Made by a program: the position numbers and the translations under genes
Assembly (NCBI RefSeq): GCF_900090295.1
Contig: NZ_LT607753.1
Location: 1,426,001 to 1,490,000 of the forward strand
From: Micromonospora coxensis
GTDB lineage: Bacteria; Actinomycetota; Actinomycetes; Mycobacteriales; Micromonosporaceae
Length of the DNA: 64,000 bases
Direction of reading: 5' to 3'
The notes under the pieces: model-generated
What the model saw: the letters and a program-made list of their open reading frames with translations, nothing else
Told to the model about the DNA's origin: nothing
Database searches by the model: none
In this document: piece after piece, positions 16,668-24,924 of the stretch
How positions within the stretch are numbered: the stretch's first letter is position 1
Layout: every line of letters begins with the position of its first letter

Positions 16668-17705
16668 TCAGCGGCGGGCCGGCTCCGCCGCTGCGGGTTC
16701 GCCCGCCTGCTCCGGGACGGCGGCGACGGCCTCCTCCGCACCGGCCGGCCGGCGGCGGGCCCGGCGGGCGGCCCACCAGCGCTCGGCCAGGCCGACCACC
16801 AGGAACGTCAGCCCGACGTAGGCCCAGCCGACCAGCACGTCGATCACGTAGTGCTCGCCGGAGTAGACCAGCGTGAAGGTCATCGCCAGCGGGTACGCCA
16901 GCAGCAGCGGCCACCAGCGCTTGCGGGTGGCGCGGAGGAAGAACAGCACCACGAACAGCGCCCACGCGGTGTGCAGCGACGGCATCGCGGCCACCGGGTT
17001 GGAGGCGATCTGGCCGGCGTTGAGCAGGTTGCCCGCGCCGTGCATGCCGAACGCCTTCCAGCCCCGGGTGGAGATCCGGGCGACCTCGGTGAGCAGGCCG
17101 TTCTGCGCCGCCCACCACGGCGGGGCGGCCGGATAGAGGAAGTAGGTGACCAGGCCGGCGGCGCAGAGGAAGCCGAACCTGCGCATGTACGCGGCCCAGC
17201 GGCTCCGGTTGCGCAGCCAGAGCACCGCGGCGGCGGCCAGCGCCACCACGAAGTGGGAGAAGTAGACCCAGCTCACCGCCACGTCCCACCAGTGCACCTC
17301 GGGCCGGTACAGGTGCTCCTGGAGCCAGACCGTGGGCACCTGGCCGCCGGTGGCCCAGCCGAACATCACCCGGTCGGCGACGATCAGCTCGTAGGCGTGC
17401 GGGGTGGCCCCGTTGTCGGCGAACCCCCGGGAGAGGTTGTAGACGGCCAGCAGCAGCACCACCGGCACCCAGTCGCGTGCGAAGGCCAGGTGGCTGCGCC
17501 ACGGTCGGGAGGAGTTCCAGGCGATGGTGGCGGCCCAGATCCAGACGAAGGCGTACGCCGGGTCCGTGGGCAGGCCGATCGCCAGCCAGGCGACGACGAA
17601 GGCGACGCCCCAGACCGCCATGGCGATCACGCGGCGACGCCCGCCGTCGGAGGACGCGGCGGGTCCGGTCGGGGCGGGGGGCTGGGGGTCAGTCACGACG
17701 GCCAT
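16668..17705 (-). CDS. PAP2-superfamily membrane phosphatase/transferase
   Basis: 345-residue polytopic protein with about six membrane helices and the Aur1/Ipt1-type PAP2 signature: MPSLHTAWALFVVLFFL (phosphatase motif 2) and YSGEHYVIDVLVGWAY (motif 3). These lie in the last third, with the catalytic His residues adjacent to the membrane. Members act on lipid phosphates or transfer phospho-head groups such as inositol phosphate. Start ATG at 17705 (MAVVTDPQPPAP); an upstream in-frame Met is less likely. The C-terminal 35 residues are Ala/Glu/Pro-rich. Single gene with its own terminator downstream. Substrate not determinable. Confidence 0.87.
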   Translation of the reverse strand: MAVVTDPQPPAPTGPAASSDGGRRRVIAMAVWGVAFVVAWLAIGLPTDPAYAFVWIWAATIAWNSSRPWRSHLAFARDWVPVVLLLAVYNLSRGFADNGATPHAYELIVADRVMFGWATGGQVPTVWLQEHLYRPEVHWWDVAVSWVYFSHFVVALAAAAVLWLRNRSRWAAYMRRFGFLCAAGLVTYFLYPAAPPWWAAQNGLLTEVARISTRGWKAFGMHGAGNLLNAGQIASNPVAAMPSLHTAWALFVVLFFLRATRKRWWPLLLAYPLAMTFTLVYSGEHYVIDVLVGWAYVGLTFLVVGLAERWWAARRARRRPAGAEEAVAAVPEQAGEPAAAEPARR

Positions 17706-17763
17706 CGCGGTCAAGGTTAACGGCGGCTGACGCATCGACCGACGCCGACCGTCCCGGGGCGGG

Positions 17764-18354
17764 TCAGTCCCGGGGTGCGCTGCGGCGGTGGTGGGCGGCC
17801 CGGGCCTTGGCCCGGTTGCCGCAGATCTCCATCGAGCACCAGGTGCGCCGCCGGTTGCGGGAGTGGTCGTAGTAGGCCCAGCGGCAGCTCGGCTCCCGGC
17901 ACGCCTTGAGCCGGTGCCAGGCGCCGGTGGCGACGGCCTCCGCGACGACCGCGAGCAGGGTCGCCAGCGCGGCGTCCACGGGGTCGGCGGTGCCGGGCAC
18001 GAGCCGGGGCGCCGGTCCGGTCACGTCGAGCACCAGCGGCAGGTCACGGGTGAGCGCGGCGAGCGCGGCCCCGGCGGCCGGGTCCAGCCCGTCCGGACGG
18101 GGGGAGGCCACCGGCGCGACGTTGTTGGCCGCGATCAGGGCCCGCAGCCCTTCGCGTACGGCTTCGGCCCGGTCGCGGCCGGCGGGGTCGACGGCGGCGT
18201 CGGCGGGCAGCAGGCCCCGGTCGCGCAGCCAGTGGCCGAGCTGCTCGGGCGCGGCGATGTCGTCGCCGTCCTCGCGGCGGGTGTTGACGAACTCCTCGAT
18301 CCACCGCAGCCGCCCGGGAGCGGCGGTGTCGTCGACGGGCGGGTCGGTGGCCAT
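17764..18354 (-). CDS. CGNR zinc-finger / ABATE-domain regulator
   Basis: 196-residue protein with an N-terminal ABATE (stress-induced) domain, WIEEFVNTRREDGDD at residues 16-30, and a C-terminal CGNR zinc-finger: CREPSCRWAYYDHSRNRRRTWCSMEICGNRAKARAAHHRR. Cys residues and the eponymous CGNR motif are intact. Such proteins are considered DNA-binding regulators. It is divergent from a VOC-fold gene over an 84-bp gap full of inverted repeats, which suggests it controls that gene and itself. Start ATG at 18354. Confidence 0.9.
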   Translation of the reverse strand: MATDPPVDDTAAPGRLRWIEEFVNTRREDGDDIAAPEQLGHWLRDRGLLPADAAVDPAGRDRAEAVREGLRALIAANNVAPVASPRPDGLDPAAGAALAALTRDLPLVLDVTGPAPRLVPGTADPVDAALATLLAVVAEAVATGAWHRLKACREPSCRWAYYDHSRNRRRTWCSMEICGNRAKARAAHHRRSAPRD

Positions 18355-18362
18355 GCGGCGGA

Positions 18363-18424
18363 GTCTAACCGGCCATTGACGATGGCCGGTCGTATAACTA
18401 GCGTACGGCTTACGTTGGTTAGAC
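18363..18424. promoter_or_regulatory. Nested inverted repeats in the CGNR/VOC divergent promoter
   Basis: Two dyads. Inner: ACCGGCCAT (18368-18376), 5-bp gap, ATGGCCGGT (18382-18390), a perfect 9-bp arm pair. Outer: GTCTAACC (18363-18370) and GGTTAGAC (18417-18424), perfect 8-bp arms 46 bp apart. The segment between them is locally AT-rich (GTATAACTAG), as expected for promoters. A likely target of the adjacent CGNR regulator, inferred from position. Confidence 0.55.
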
Positions 18425-18438
18425 GAAGGGACATCATC

Positions 18439-18774
18439 GTGGGCATCCGTATCGGCGGCGTCGGCATCGACACGAACGACCTGGCCGCCAGCACCGCCTT
18501 CTGGCAGGCGGCCACCGGCTACCGGGTCACCTCCTCCGACGCCGCCTCGACGTACCTGACCGCGCCCGAGGGCGCCGGGCCGCACCTGTTCCTCCAGGTC
18601 GTCCCCGAGCGGCCGACCGGCAAGAACCGGCTGCACCTGGACCTGGTCACCGGGGACGTGGCCGGTGAGGTCGACCGCCTCCAGGGGCTCGGGGCCACCG
18701 AGGTGGGACGGCACGACGGCTGGGTGGTGCTCGCCGACCCGGACGGCAACCAGTTCTGCGTGGTCGGGTCCTAG
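18439..18774 (+). CDS. VOC-family (glyoxalase/bleomycin resistance-like) protein
   Basis: 111 residues, one full vicinal-oxygen-chelate unit: two beta-alpha-beta-beta-beta modules beginning IGGVGIDTNDLAASTAFWQ and KNRLHLDLVTGDVAGEVDRL, ending LADPDGNQFCVVGS. His in LHLDLV and Glu/Asp in the last strand could bind metal, but the first module has ID in place of the usual His. Starts at GTG 18439 behind GAAGGG. Divergent from the CGNR regulator and likely controlled by it. Substrate unknown; many relatives are uncharacterised. Confidence 0.85.
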   Translation: MGIRIGGVGIDTNDLAASTAFWQAATGYRVTSSDAASTYLTAPEGAGPHLFLQVVPERPTGKNRLHLDLVTGDVAGEVDRLQGLGATEVGRHDGWVVLADPDGNQFCVVGS

Positions 18775-18824
18775 CGGCGCGGCCACGGCGGGCGGGACAC
18801 CGGACGGCTGCGCCTCTCCTGCAC

Positions 18825-18836
18825 TACGCTCGGTCC
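18825..18836 (+). promoter_or_regulatory. -10 box of a leaderless promoter
   Basis: TACGCT (18825-18830) followed by exactly 6 nt and the ATG at 18837, the same geometry as at 4240 and 38991. No Shine-Dalgarno site. Confidence 0.5.
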
Positions 18837-19241
18837 ATGCAGGAGCAGCCGGAGCCGCCCTTTCCGCCCGGGCTGACCGCCCGGGTCGAGCTGACCGTCA
18901 CCGACGCCGACACCGCGCAGGCGGTGGGTTCGGGTGACGTGCCGGTGCTGGGCACCCCCCGGGTGCTCGCCCTGGTCGAGGCGGCCACCGTCGCGGCCAC
19001 CGCCGTCCGGATGCCGCCCGGGCGGACCACGGTGGGCAGCCGGATCGAGCTGGAGCACCTGGCGGCGACCCCGGTCGGCCGGACGGTGGTGGCGCAGGCC
19101 CGCCTCGGCGAGGTCGACGGCCGACGGCTGGTCTTCGAGGTGGCGGTCACCGACGGCGACGAGACGGTGGCCCGGGGTCGGGTGGAGCGGGTGCTGGTCG
19201 ACCGGCAGCGCTTCGTGGAACGCGCCGTGCGGGTGTCATGA
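18837..19241 (+). CDS. Hotdog-fold thioesterase (FlK-like)
   Basis: 134-residue hotdog protein resembling the fluoroacetyl-CoA thioesterase FlK group. Segments: GLTARVELTVTDADTAQAVG, VPVLGTPRVLALVEAATVAA (a long helix with Glu, the usual catalytic region), TTVGSRIELEHLAATPVGRT and VFEVAVTDGDETVARGRVER. FlK-type catalytic Thr/Glu/His equivalents are plausible (Thr42-like in LGTPR, Glu in VEAAT, His in LEHLA). It hydrolyses or protects against an acyl-CoA; the natural substrate is unknown. Its stop overlaps the ATG of the MBL hydrolase (ATGA). Confidence 0.85.
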   Translation: MQEQPEPPFPPGLTARVELTVTDADTAQAVGSGDVPVLGTPRVLALVEAATVAATAVRMPPGRTTVGSRIELEHLAATPVGRTVVAQARLGEVDGRRLVFEVAVTDGDETVARGRVERVLVDRQRFVERAVRVS

Positions 19242-20068
19242 GCCTCCGGTTCACCGAGGTCGCCGACCGGGTCCACGTGCTGCGCGAGCCGTTGCTCGAC
19301 GTCAACGTCACGCTTGTCGTCGGCGACGGCGAGGCGCTGCTGGTGGACACCCTCTCCACCGCCGGTCAGGCGGCCGGGCTGGCCGAGGCGGCGCGTGCCG
19401 TCACCGGCCACCCGTGGACGCTGGTCAACACGCACCACCACTTCGACCACTGCTTCGGCAACGCCACCCTCGCCACCGACCCGCCCCGGCCGGTGTACGC
19501 GCACGAACTGGCCGCCGCCGCGCTGCGTGACGCGCCGGACCGGCTGCGCCGGGAGGCGTACGAGGAGCTGCGGGGCGAGCGGCCGGGGCTCGCCGCCGAA
19601 GTCGCCGACACCGCGCTGCTGGCCCCGACCCACCCGGTGCACACCGAGGCGGTGCTGGACGTCGGTGGCCGTCGGGTGGTGCTGCGCCATCCGGGTCGCG
19701 GGCACACCGACGCCGATCTGGTGGTGCACGTGCCCGACGCCGACGTGCTGGTCGCCGGCGACCTGGTCGAGCAGAGCGGGCCGCCCGCCTTCGAGGACTC
19801 GTACCCGCTCCAGTGGCCGGACGCGGTCGCCGAGCTGCTGCGGCTCACCACGCCCGCGACGGTGGTCGTGCCCGGGCACGGCGAGCCGGTCGACGTGGAC
19901 TTCGTCCGGGCGCAGCACAAGCAGCTGGTCGACCTGGCCTGGCTGATCCGGGCCGCGCACACCGCCGGCGCCCCGCCCGAGCGGGTCGCCGCCGAGGCGC
20001 CGTTCGGCGCCCGTCCGGCCCTGATCGCCGCCCGGCGCGGCTACGCCGAACTCGACGGCACCGCCTGA
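19238..20068 (+). CDS. MBL-fold metallohydrolase
   Basis: 276-residue metallo-beta-lactamase-fold hydrolase. The metal motif HxHxDH appears as NTHHHFDHCFGN (near residues 64-75), the second His lies in RHPGRGHTDADLVVHV, the bridging Asp in VLVAGDLVE, and the last His in VVVPGHGEPVD. All expected ligands are present. Coupled to the upstream thioesterase by an ATGA overlap, so the two likely act together on thioester or ester substrates. The last 28 bp overlap a small ORF on the opposite strand. Confidence 0.9.
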   Translation: MSLRFTEVADRVHVLREPLLDVNVTLVVGDGEALLVDTLSTAGQAAGLAEAARAVTGHPWTLVNTHHHFDHCFGNATLATDPPRPVYAHELAAAALRDAPDRLRREAYEELRGERPGLAAEVADTALLAPTHPVHTEAVLDVGGRRVVLRHPGRGHTDADLVVHVPDADVLVAGDLVEQSGPPAFEDSYPLQWPDAVAELLRLTTPATVVVPGHGEPVDVDFVRAQHKQLVDLAWLIRAAHTAGAPPERVAAEAPFGARPALIAARRGYAELDGTA

Positions 20069-20259
20069 CCGACCTCGCCTGCGGCGGTGGGGCCGGCGGG
20101 GAAGCCGTGCACCGCGTCGCGGTCGGCCGGGTCGCGGTCGGCCGGGTCGCGGTCGGCCGGGTCGCGGTCGGCCGGGTCGCGGTCGGCCGGGTCGCGGTCG
20201 GCCAGGGCGGCGGCGAGCCACGTCGCGCGGTGCCGTTCGTAGTCGGCCAGGCGGCGCAC
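20041..20259 (-). CDS. Possible small protein with DRDPA repeats
   Basis: 72-codon ORF starting at GTG, 8 bp after the PfkB stop on the same strand. The N-terminus RRLADYERHRATWLAAALAD looks protein-like; it is followed by five copies of DRDPA produced by a 15-bp tandem repeat, then HGFPAGPTAAGEVGQ. It might be the shortened remains or start of a coding region expanded by repeats. It overlaps the MBL gene end on the other strand. Reality as a gene is uncertain; no family recognised. Confidence 0.35.
   Translation of the reverse strand: MRRLADYERHRATWLAAALADRDPADRDPADRDPADRDPADRDPADRDAVHGFPAGPTAAGEVGQAVPSSSA
20116..20205. repeat. Six tandem copies of a 15-bp unit
   Basis: GTCGCGGTCGGCCGG repeated head to tail six times (starts 20116, 20131, 20146, 20161, 20176, 20191); only the last copy differs, by one base (GCCAG for GCCGG). 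The unit is a multiple of three, so on the minus strand it reads as repeated DRDPA. It is located between convergent genes. Near-perfect identity implies recent expansion. Confidence 0.9.
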
Positions 20260-20267
20260 GGCCCCGG

Positions 20268-21203
20268 TCAGTCGGCGAAGCGGCGCAGCACCTCGGCGCG
20301 GGTGGGCATCGACACCGCCCCGCCGGGCGACTCGCAGACCAGGCCGGCCACCCGCAGCGCGAACGCCACCCGCTGGTGCCAGTCCGGCGGTCCGGCCGGC
20401 TCGCCGTCGACGAGCAGGTCGGCGATGAGCGCCGCCATCACCGAGTCACCGGCGCCGGTGGCGTCCACCGCGCGCACCTTCGGCGCGGGGACGCGTACCG
20501 GGTCGCCACCGGCGGGGGCGACCACGGCGCCGTGCGCGCCCAGGGTGACCACGACGGTGCCGGCCCCCAGCTCCCGCAGGTACGCGGCGACCCCCTCGAC
20601 CGGCTCCCGGGGGTAGAGCAGCTCGGCGTCGGCGGCGCTCAGCTTGACCAGGTGCGCCCCGGCGGCGAACTCCGCGACCACCTCGCGCAGCCGGTCCAAC
20701 GCCGCCGGCCCGTCCAGCAGGCGGGGCCGCACGTTCGGGTCGAAGACCCGCAGCCCGGCGCCGAGCGCCCAGGCGCGGCGGGCGGCGGCGAGCACCGGCG
20801 GGCAGAGCAGCACGATCGAGCCGCAGTAGAGCACGTCGGCGCCCTCCACCAGCGCGACGTCCAGGTCGTCGGCGGTGAGCAGGCCGTGGGAGGGCGGCTC
20901 GCCGTAGAAGCGGAAGTCCGGCTCGGCCCCGGCGTGGGTGGTCACCGCGAGCGTGGTGGGGGCCGCGACGGTCACCGCCCCGGCCGTGCCCACCCCGGCG
21001 TCGTCGAGGAAGGCCCGGATCCGGCCGGCGAGCACGTCGTCGCCGAGGGAGCCGACGAACTGGACGCTCCCGCCGAGCCGGGACACGCCGACGGCGACGT
21101 TCAGCGGGCCGCCGCCGATCTCCTGCCGGAAGACGGGCCGCCCCTCGCACTCGACGTCGAGCAGGTCCACCAACGCCTCACCGAGCACCACCGCGTATCC
21201 CAC
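20268..21203 (-). CDS. PfkB-family carbohydrate kinase
   Basis: 311-residue ribokinase-fold sugar kinase. N-terminal GYAVVLGEALVDLL and GGGPLNVAVGVSRLG form signature 1. Signature 2 with the catalytic Asp is DATGAGDSVMAALIADLL. KLSAADAELLYP is the mid-protein conserved stretch. It phosphorylates a sugar such as fructose; the substrate is not determinable, though fructokinase is the common annotation. GTG start at 21203 behind GGGAGG. It is divergent from the AA10 monooxygenase gene across 339 bp, and may be followed by the DRDPA ORF. Confidence 0.9.
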   Translation of the reverse strand: MGYAVVLGEALVDLLDVECEGRPVFRQEIGGGPLNVAVGVSRLGGSVQFVGSLGDDVLAGRIRAFLDDAGVGTAGAVTVAAPTTLAVTTHAGAEPDFRFYGEPPSHGLLTADDLDVALVEGADVLYCGSIVLLCPPVLAAARRAWALGAGLRVFDPNVRPRLLDGPAALDRLREVVAEFAAGAHLVKLSAADAELLYPREPVEGVAAYLRELGAGTVVVTLGAHGAVVAPAGGDPVRVPAPKVRAVDATGAGDSVMAALIADLLVDGEPAGPPDWHQRVAFALRVAGLVCESPGGAVSMPTRAEVLRRFAD

Positions 21204-21542
21204 ATCGCCTCCCAGCGTCCGTCGTCCGTACCAAGGCTGGCACAGCGCCCGGCGCGACGGGCGGTGATGCCGCGTCCGCGCATATCGAGCAACGGCTATT
21301 GCGCGGCTCCGGCGGGCGTGATGGGATTGTGTCAGCCGGATCGGCGCGGGGGGCTGCCGTGTCGACGGCGACGAGCTGGAGCCGACGCGAGGGCACCGGT
21401 CCGCGGGACGCGGACCGTCGGCGGCGCGCGCGACCACCGGCCCTCTCCGCTGTTCCCGGGCCGGGCGTGGCGCCGCGATCGACGCATCCCCCGCCACAGC
21501 GGGGCCGGCCGTCGCGCCTGCCCCGCGGATCAGGAGAAGCTC
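21204..21542. other. Divergent intergenic region, PfkB / AA10
   Basis: No gene. Holds the promoters of both neighbours. Two hairpins would lie in the AA10 leader: CGGTCCGCG/CGCGGACCG (21397-21405 with 21409-21417, loop GGA) and CCCCGC/GCGGGG (21489-21494 with 21499-21504, loop CACA). I looked for a CebR-type TGGGAGCGCTCCCA operator and did not see one. Confidence 0.6.
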
Positions 21543-22640
21543 GTGCTCCGTTCCCGTACCGCCGCGTTGCTCACCGCGGCCGCCACCCTCGCCCTGGGCG
21601 CCGTCGCCCTGGTGAGCCAACCCGAGCCGGCCGCCGCGCACGGCGCGGCGATGACCCCGGGCAGCCGGACCTACCTGTGCTGGAAGGACGGCCTCACCGG
21701 CACCGGCGAGATCCGGCCGAACAACCCGGCCTGCTCCGCCGCCGTCGCCCAGAGCGGCGCCAACTCCCTCTACAACTGGTTCAGCGTGCTGCGCTCGGAC
21801 GCCGGCGGGCGGACCGTCGGCTTCATCCCCGACGGCAAGCTGTGCAGCGGGGGCAACCCCGGCTTCGCCGGGTACGACCTGGCCCGCACCGACTGGCCGC
21901 TGACCCACCTGACCGCCGGCGCCCGGCTGGACTTCCGGTACAGCAACTGGGCCCACCACCCGGGCACCTTCTACTTCTACGTCACCAAGGACAGCTGGAG
22001 CCCGACCCGCCCGCTGGCCTGGGGCGACCTGGAGGAGCAGCCGTTCCTGACGGTGACCAACCCGCCGCAGCGCGGCGCGGTGGGCACCAACGAGGGGCAC
22101 TACTACTTCAGCGGCAACCTGCCGTCGAACAAGTCCGGCCGGCACATCATCTACTCCCGCTGGGTCCGCTCGGACAGCCAGGAGAACTTCTTCGGCTGCT
22201 CGGACGTCACCTTCGACGGCGGCAACGGCGAGGTGACCGGGATCGGCTCCGGTCAGACGACCCCGCCGCCCAGCCCCACCACGCCGCCGCCGAGCCCGAC
22301 GACTCCCCCGCCGAGCCCGACCACGCCGCCGCCCGGCGGTGACTGCATGGCGGTCTACAAGGTGGTCAGCTCCTGGAGCGGCGGGTTCCAGGGCGAAGTC
22401 ATGATCATGAACCACAGCACCCGGACCTACGGCGGCTGGACGGCGTCCTGGACGCTGCCCAGCGGCCAGTCGATCAGCCAGGTGTGGAACGGCACGGCGA
22501 GCACCAGCGGGTCGACGGTGACCGTCACCAACGCCGCGTACAACGGCACCATCGCGCCGGAGGGCACGACGACGTTCGGCTTCATCGCCAGCTCCAGCGG
22601 CGCGAGCAGCCTGCCGACCGTCACCTGCACCGGTCGCTGA
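21543..22640 (+). CDS. Secreted lytic polysaccharide monooxygenase AA10 with CBM2
   Basis: 365-residue secreted copper enzyme. Signal peptide of 32 residues ends PEPAAA; the mature protein begins His33-Gly-Ala-Ala-Met, giving the histidine brace N-terminus; the second His is in NWAHHPGTFYFYV. The CSDVTFDGGNGEV end carries the axial Phe. The catalytic domain resembles the cellulose-active Streptomyces AA10 group (MTPGSRTYLCW; GTNEGHYYF). A TTPPPSP repeat linker (near residues 240-262) leads to a C-terminal CBM2 (CMAVYKVVSSWSGGFQGEV ... SSLPTVTC). It should cleave cellulose oxidatively outside the cell. Start GTG at 21543 after AGGAG. A strong terminator follows. Confidence 0.93.
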   Translation: MLRSRTAALLTAAATLALGAVALVSQPEPAAAHGAAMTPGSRTYLCWKDGLTGTGEIRPNNPACSAAVAQSGANSLYNWFSVLRSDAGGRTVGFIPDGKLCSGGNPGFAGYDLARTDWPLTHLTAGARLDFRYSNWAHHPGTFYFYVTKDSWSPTRPLAWGDLEEQPFLTVTNPPQRGAVGTNEGHYYFSGNLPSNKSGRHIIYSRWVRSDSQENFFGCSDVTFDGGNGEVTGIGSGQTTPPPSPTTPPPSPTTPPPSPTTPPPGGDCMAVYKVVSSWSGGFQGEVMIMNHSTRTYGGWTASWTLPSGQSISQVWNGTASTSGSTVTVTNAAYNGTIAPEGTTTFGFIASSSGASSLPTVTCTGR

Positions 22641-22703
22641 CCCCGCCGGGGTGACGGGCCAGCCGCCCGCCACCCCGGCACCGTCGGCGGTCCGGAAACG
22701 ATC

Positions 22704-22740
22704 AGGAGGTCCGCGTCCCCGGCGGGGGCGCGGACCTCCT
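22704..22740. terminator. Bidirectional terminator
   Basis: Perfect 12-bp arms AGGAGGTCCGCG (22704-22715) and CGCGGACCTCCT (22729-22740), with extra C/G pairs in the loop. Lies between the convergent AA10 and asparagine synthase genes. Confidence 0.75.
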
Positions 22741-22775
22741 GGTCGACGGGCGTACGCCCCGGCCGGGGCGGCCGG

Positions 22776-24737
22776 TCAGCGGACCATGCTGCCGACCACC
22801 GGCTTGGTGAGCAGGGCGGACTGGTTGCGCTGGATGCCCGGGTCGAGGGTCTTCGCCACGAAGATGGCGTGCCAGATGCAGAAGATCAGCACGGTCCACA
22901 CCTTGCGGGAGTGGTCCGCCTCCTCCCGCTTGTGCTCGTCGAGCAGCCGCATCGCGTACGACAGGTCGATGAGGTCACCGGCGCCGGAGGTGGCCAGCAC
23001 GTGCCGGGCCCACTCGTACATCTCGCCGCGCAGCCAGACCCGGGTGGGGGTCGGGAAGCCGAGCTTCTTGCGGTTGACGATGGCCGGGGGCACCACGCCC
23101 TGCAACGCCTGGCGCATGGCGTACTTGGTGGCGTCGGAGCGGGGCGGCAGCTTCAGGTCCACCGGGATGCCGGCCGCGACGTTGAAGACTTCCCGGTCGA
23201 GGAAGGGCACCCGCACCTCGAGCGAGTGGGCCATCGAGATCCGGTCGGCCTTGACCAGGATGTCGCCGCGCAGCCAGGTGTAGAGGTCGACGTACTGCAT
23301 CTTGGTGACGTCGTCGAGTTCGGTGCACTCGGCGTAGATCGGCGCGGTGACGTCGGTGTAGCGCACCGAGGGGTCGTAGCGGCGCAGCAGGTGCTGCTTC
23401 TCCTCCTCGGTGAACATCCGGGCGTTGCCGTAGTAGCGCTGCTCGATCGGGGTGGTGCCGCGCTCCAGGAAGCTCTTGCCCTTGACCCCCTGCGGGATCG
23501 CCTTGGAGACCGCCCGCAGCCCCTTCTGCACGCCGCCGGGCAGCCCGTTGACCGCGCCGAGCGAGAGCGGCTCCCGGTAGATCGTGTACCCGCCGAAGAA
23601 CTCGTCCGCGCCCTCGCCGGAGAGGACCACCGTGACGTGCTCGGCGGCCTTCTTCGCCACGAAGTACAGCGGCACCAACGCCGGGTCGGCCACCGGGTCG
23701 TCCAGGTGCCAGACGATCTTCGGCAGCGCGTCGATCATGTCCTGCGGCCCGATCTTGGTCGGGATGGTGGTCACGTCGAGGTGCCGGGCGGAGTCCTGGG
23801 CCACGTCGATCTCGGAGTAGCCCGGCACGTCGTAGCCGACGGTGAAGGTGAGGATGTTCGGGTTGAACTCCCGGGCCAGCGCCACCACCGCGGTGGAGTC
23901 GATGCCGCTGGAGAGGAAGGAGCCGACCGGCACGTCCGAGCGCATGTGCATCCGGACGCTCTCCCGCAGCGTCTCCCGGATCTCGTGGTAGAGCCGCTGC
24001 TCGTCGGAGACCGGGGCCGGGCGGAACACCGGCCGGTACCACCGGCGCACGTCGATCCGGCCGCCCGGGGTCCAGGTCAGGTACTCCCCCGAGCCGATCC
24101 GGCTGATCCCCTTGTGCAGGGTGCCGGGCTCCGGGACGTACTGCAGGGTGAGGTAGTGGCTCAGGCTGGCCGTGTCGATGCCGGCGTCGCCCTGGTACGC
24201 CGAGTGCGCGAACGGCAGCAGCGCCTTCTTCTCCGAGGCGAGGTAGAGCCCGTCCTGCGTCTCCAGGTAGTGCAGCGGCTTGATGCCGAAGTAGTCGCGG
24301 GCGCCGAAGGCCCGGCGCTCCTGCCGGTCCCAGATGACGAAGGCGAACATGCCGCGCAGCCGGGTGAGCACCTGCTCGCCCCAGTAGTGGTACCCGGCGA
24401 CGATCACCTCACCGTCGCCGGCGGTGGCGAACTGGGCGCCGAAGGTCCGCACCAGCTCGTCGCGCAGCTCGATGTAGTTGTAGATCTCACCGTTGAAGGT
24501 GAGCAGGTAGCGGCCGCCCGCGTAGGGCAGCGGCTCGTGGCTGGAGGCCACGTCGATGATCGCCAGCCGCTTGTGCGCGAACACCCCGTCCGCGTACCGG
24601 CCGGAGGCGTCCCCGACCACCTCGACACCGGTCTCGTCCGGGCCGCGGTGGTGCAGGCATTCCAACGCCCCGGCGATGTTGTCGCGGTGAGCGGCGGCGT
24701 CGCCGCGCGCACTGAAGAAGGCCAGGAGTCCGCACAT
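22776..24737 (-). CDS. asnB: Asparagine synthase (glutamine-hydrolysing)
   Basis: 653-residue class B asparagine synthetase making Asn from Asp, Gln and ATP. Start fixed by the N-terminal nucleophile: MCGLLAFF leaves Cys2 at the mature N-terminus. The glutaminase domain has LHHRGPDE (29-36), RLAIID (57-62) and FNGEIYNY (81-88). The synthetase domain has the PP-loop SSGIDS at 276-281 and LSGEGADEFFGGY near 380. Length is normal for actinobacterial AsnB. Monocistronic, divergent from the aminopeptidase gene over 187 bp. It could instead amidate another carboxylate, as some paralogues do, but no biosynthetic genes are adjacent. Confidence 0.94.
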   Translation of the reverse strand: MCGLLAFFSARGDAAAHRDNIAGALECLHHRGPDETGVEVVGDASGRYADGVFAHKRLAIIDVASSHEPLPYAGGRYLLTFNGEIYNYIELRDELVRTFGAQFATAGDGEVIVAGYHYWGEQVLTRLRGMFAFVIWDRQERRAFGARDYFGIKPLHYLETQDGLYLASEKKALLPFAHSAYQGDAGIDTASLSHYLTLQYVPEPGTLHKGISRIGSGEYLTWTPGGRIDVRRWYRPVFRPAPVSDEQRLYHEIRETLRESVRMHMRSDVPVGSFLSSGIDSTAVVALAREFNPNILTFTVGYDVPGYSEIDVAQDSARHLDVTTIPTKIGPQDMIDALPKIVWHLDDPVADPALVPLYFVAKKAAEHVTVVLSGEGADEFFGGYTIYREPLSLGAVNGLPGGVQKGLRAVSKAIPQGVKGKSFLERGTTPIEQRYYGNARMFTEEEKQHLLRRYDPSVRYTDVTAPIYAECTELDDVTKMQYVDLYTWLRGDILVKADRISMAHSLEVRVPFLDREVFNVAAGIPVDLKLPPRSDATKYAMRQALQGVVPPAIVNRKKLGFPTPTRVWLRGEMYEWARHVLATSGAGDLIDLSYAMRLLDEHKREEADHSRKVWTVLIFCIWHAIFVAKTLDPGIQRNQSALLTKPVVGSMVR

Positions 24738-24924
24738 GGTGGTCATCTTTTCACGCGGTCGGTGCGGCCGTCGCGGCACCGCTGCCTGTCTCCCTCCCGG
24801 CGGACGGCGGGTCGCGCCGACCAGCGCCGACACCGCACCCGGAGCCGGCGGCGGCACCACGGGTCCCGGCGTCGCCCGCCGAGGCGGTACGGTCGGACCA
24901 GCGACGACACGGGAGGAGCGGACC

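Noticed and set aside
20116..20205. CRISPR array
   Set aside because: Units abut with no spacers; it is a simple tandem repeat.
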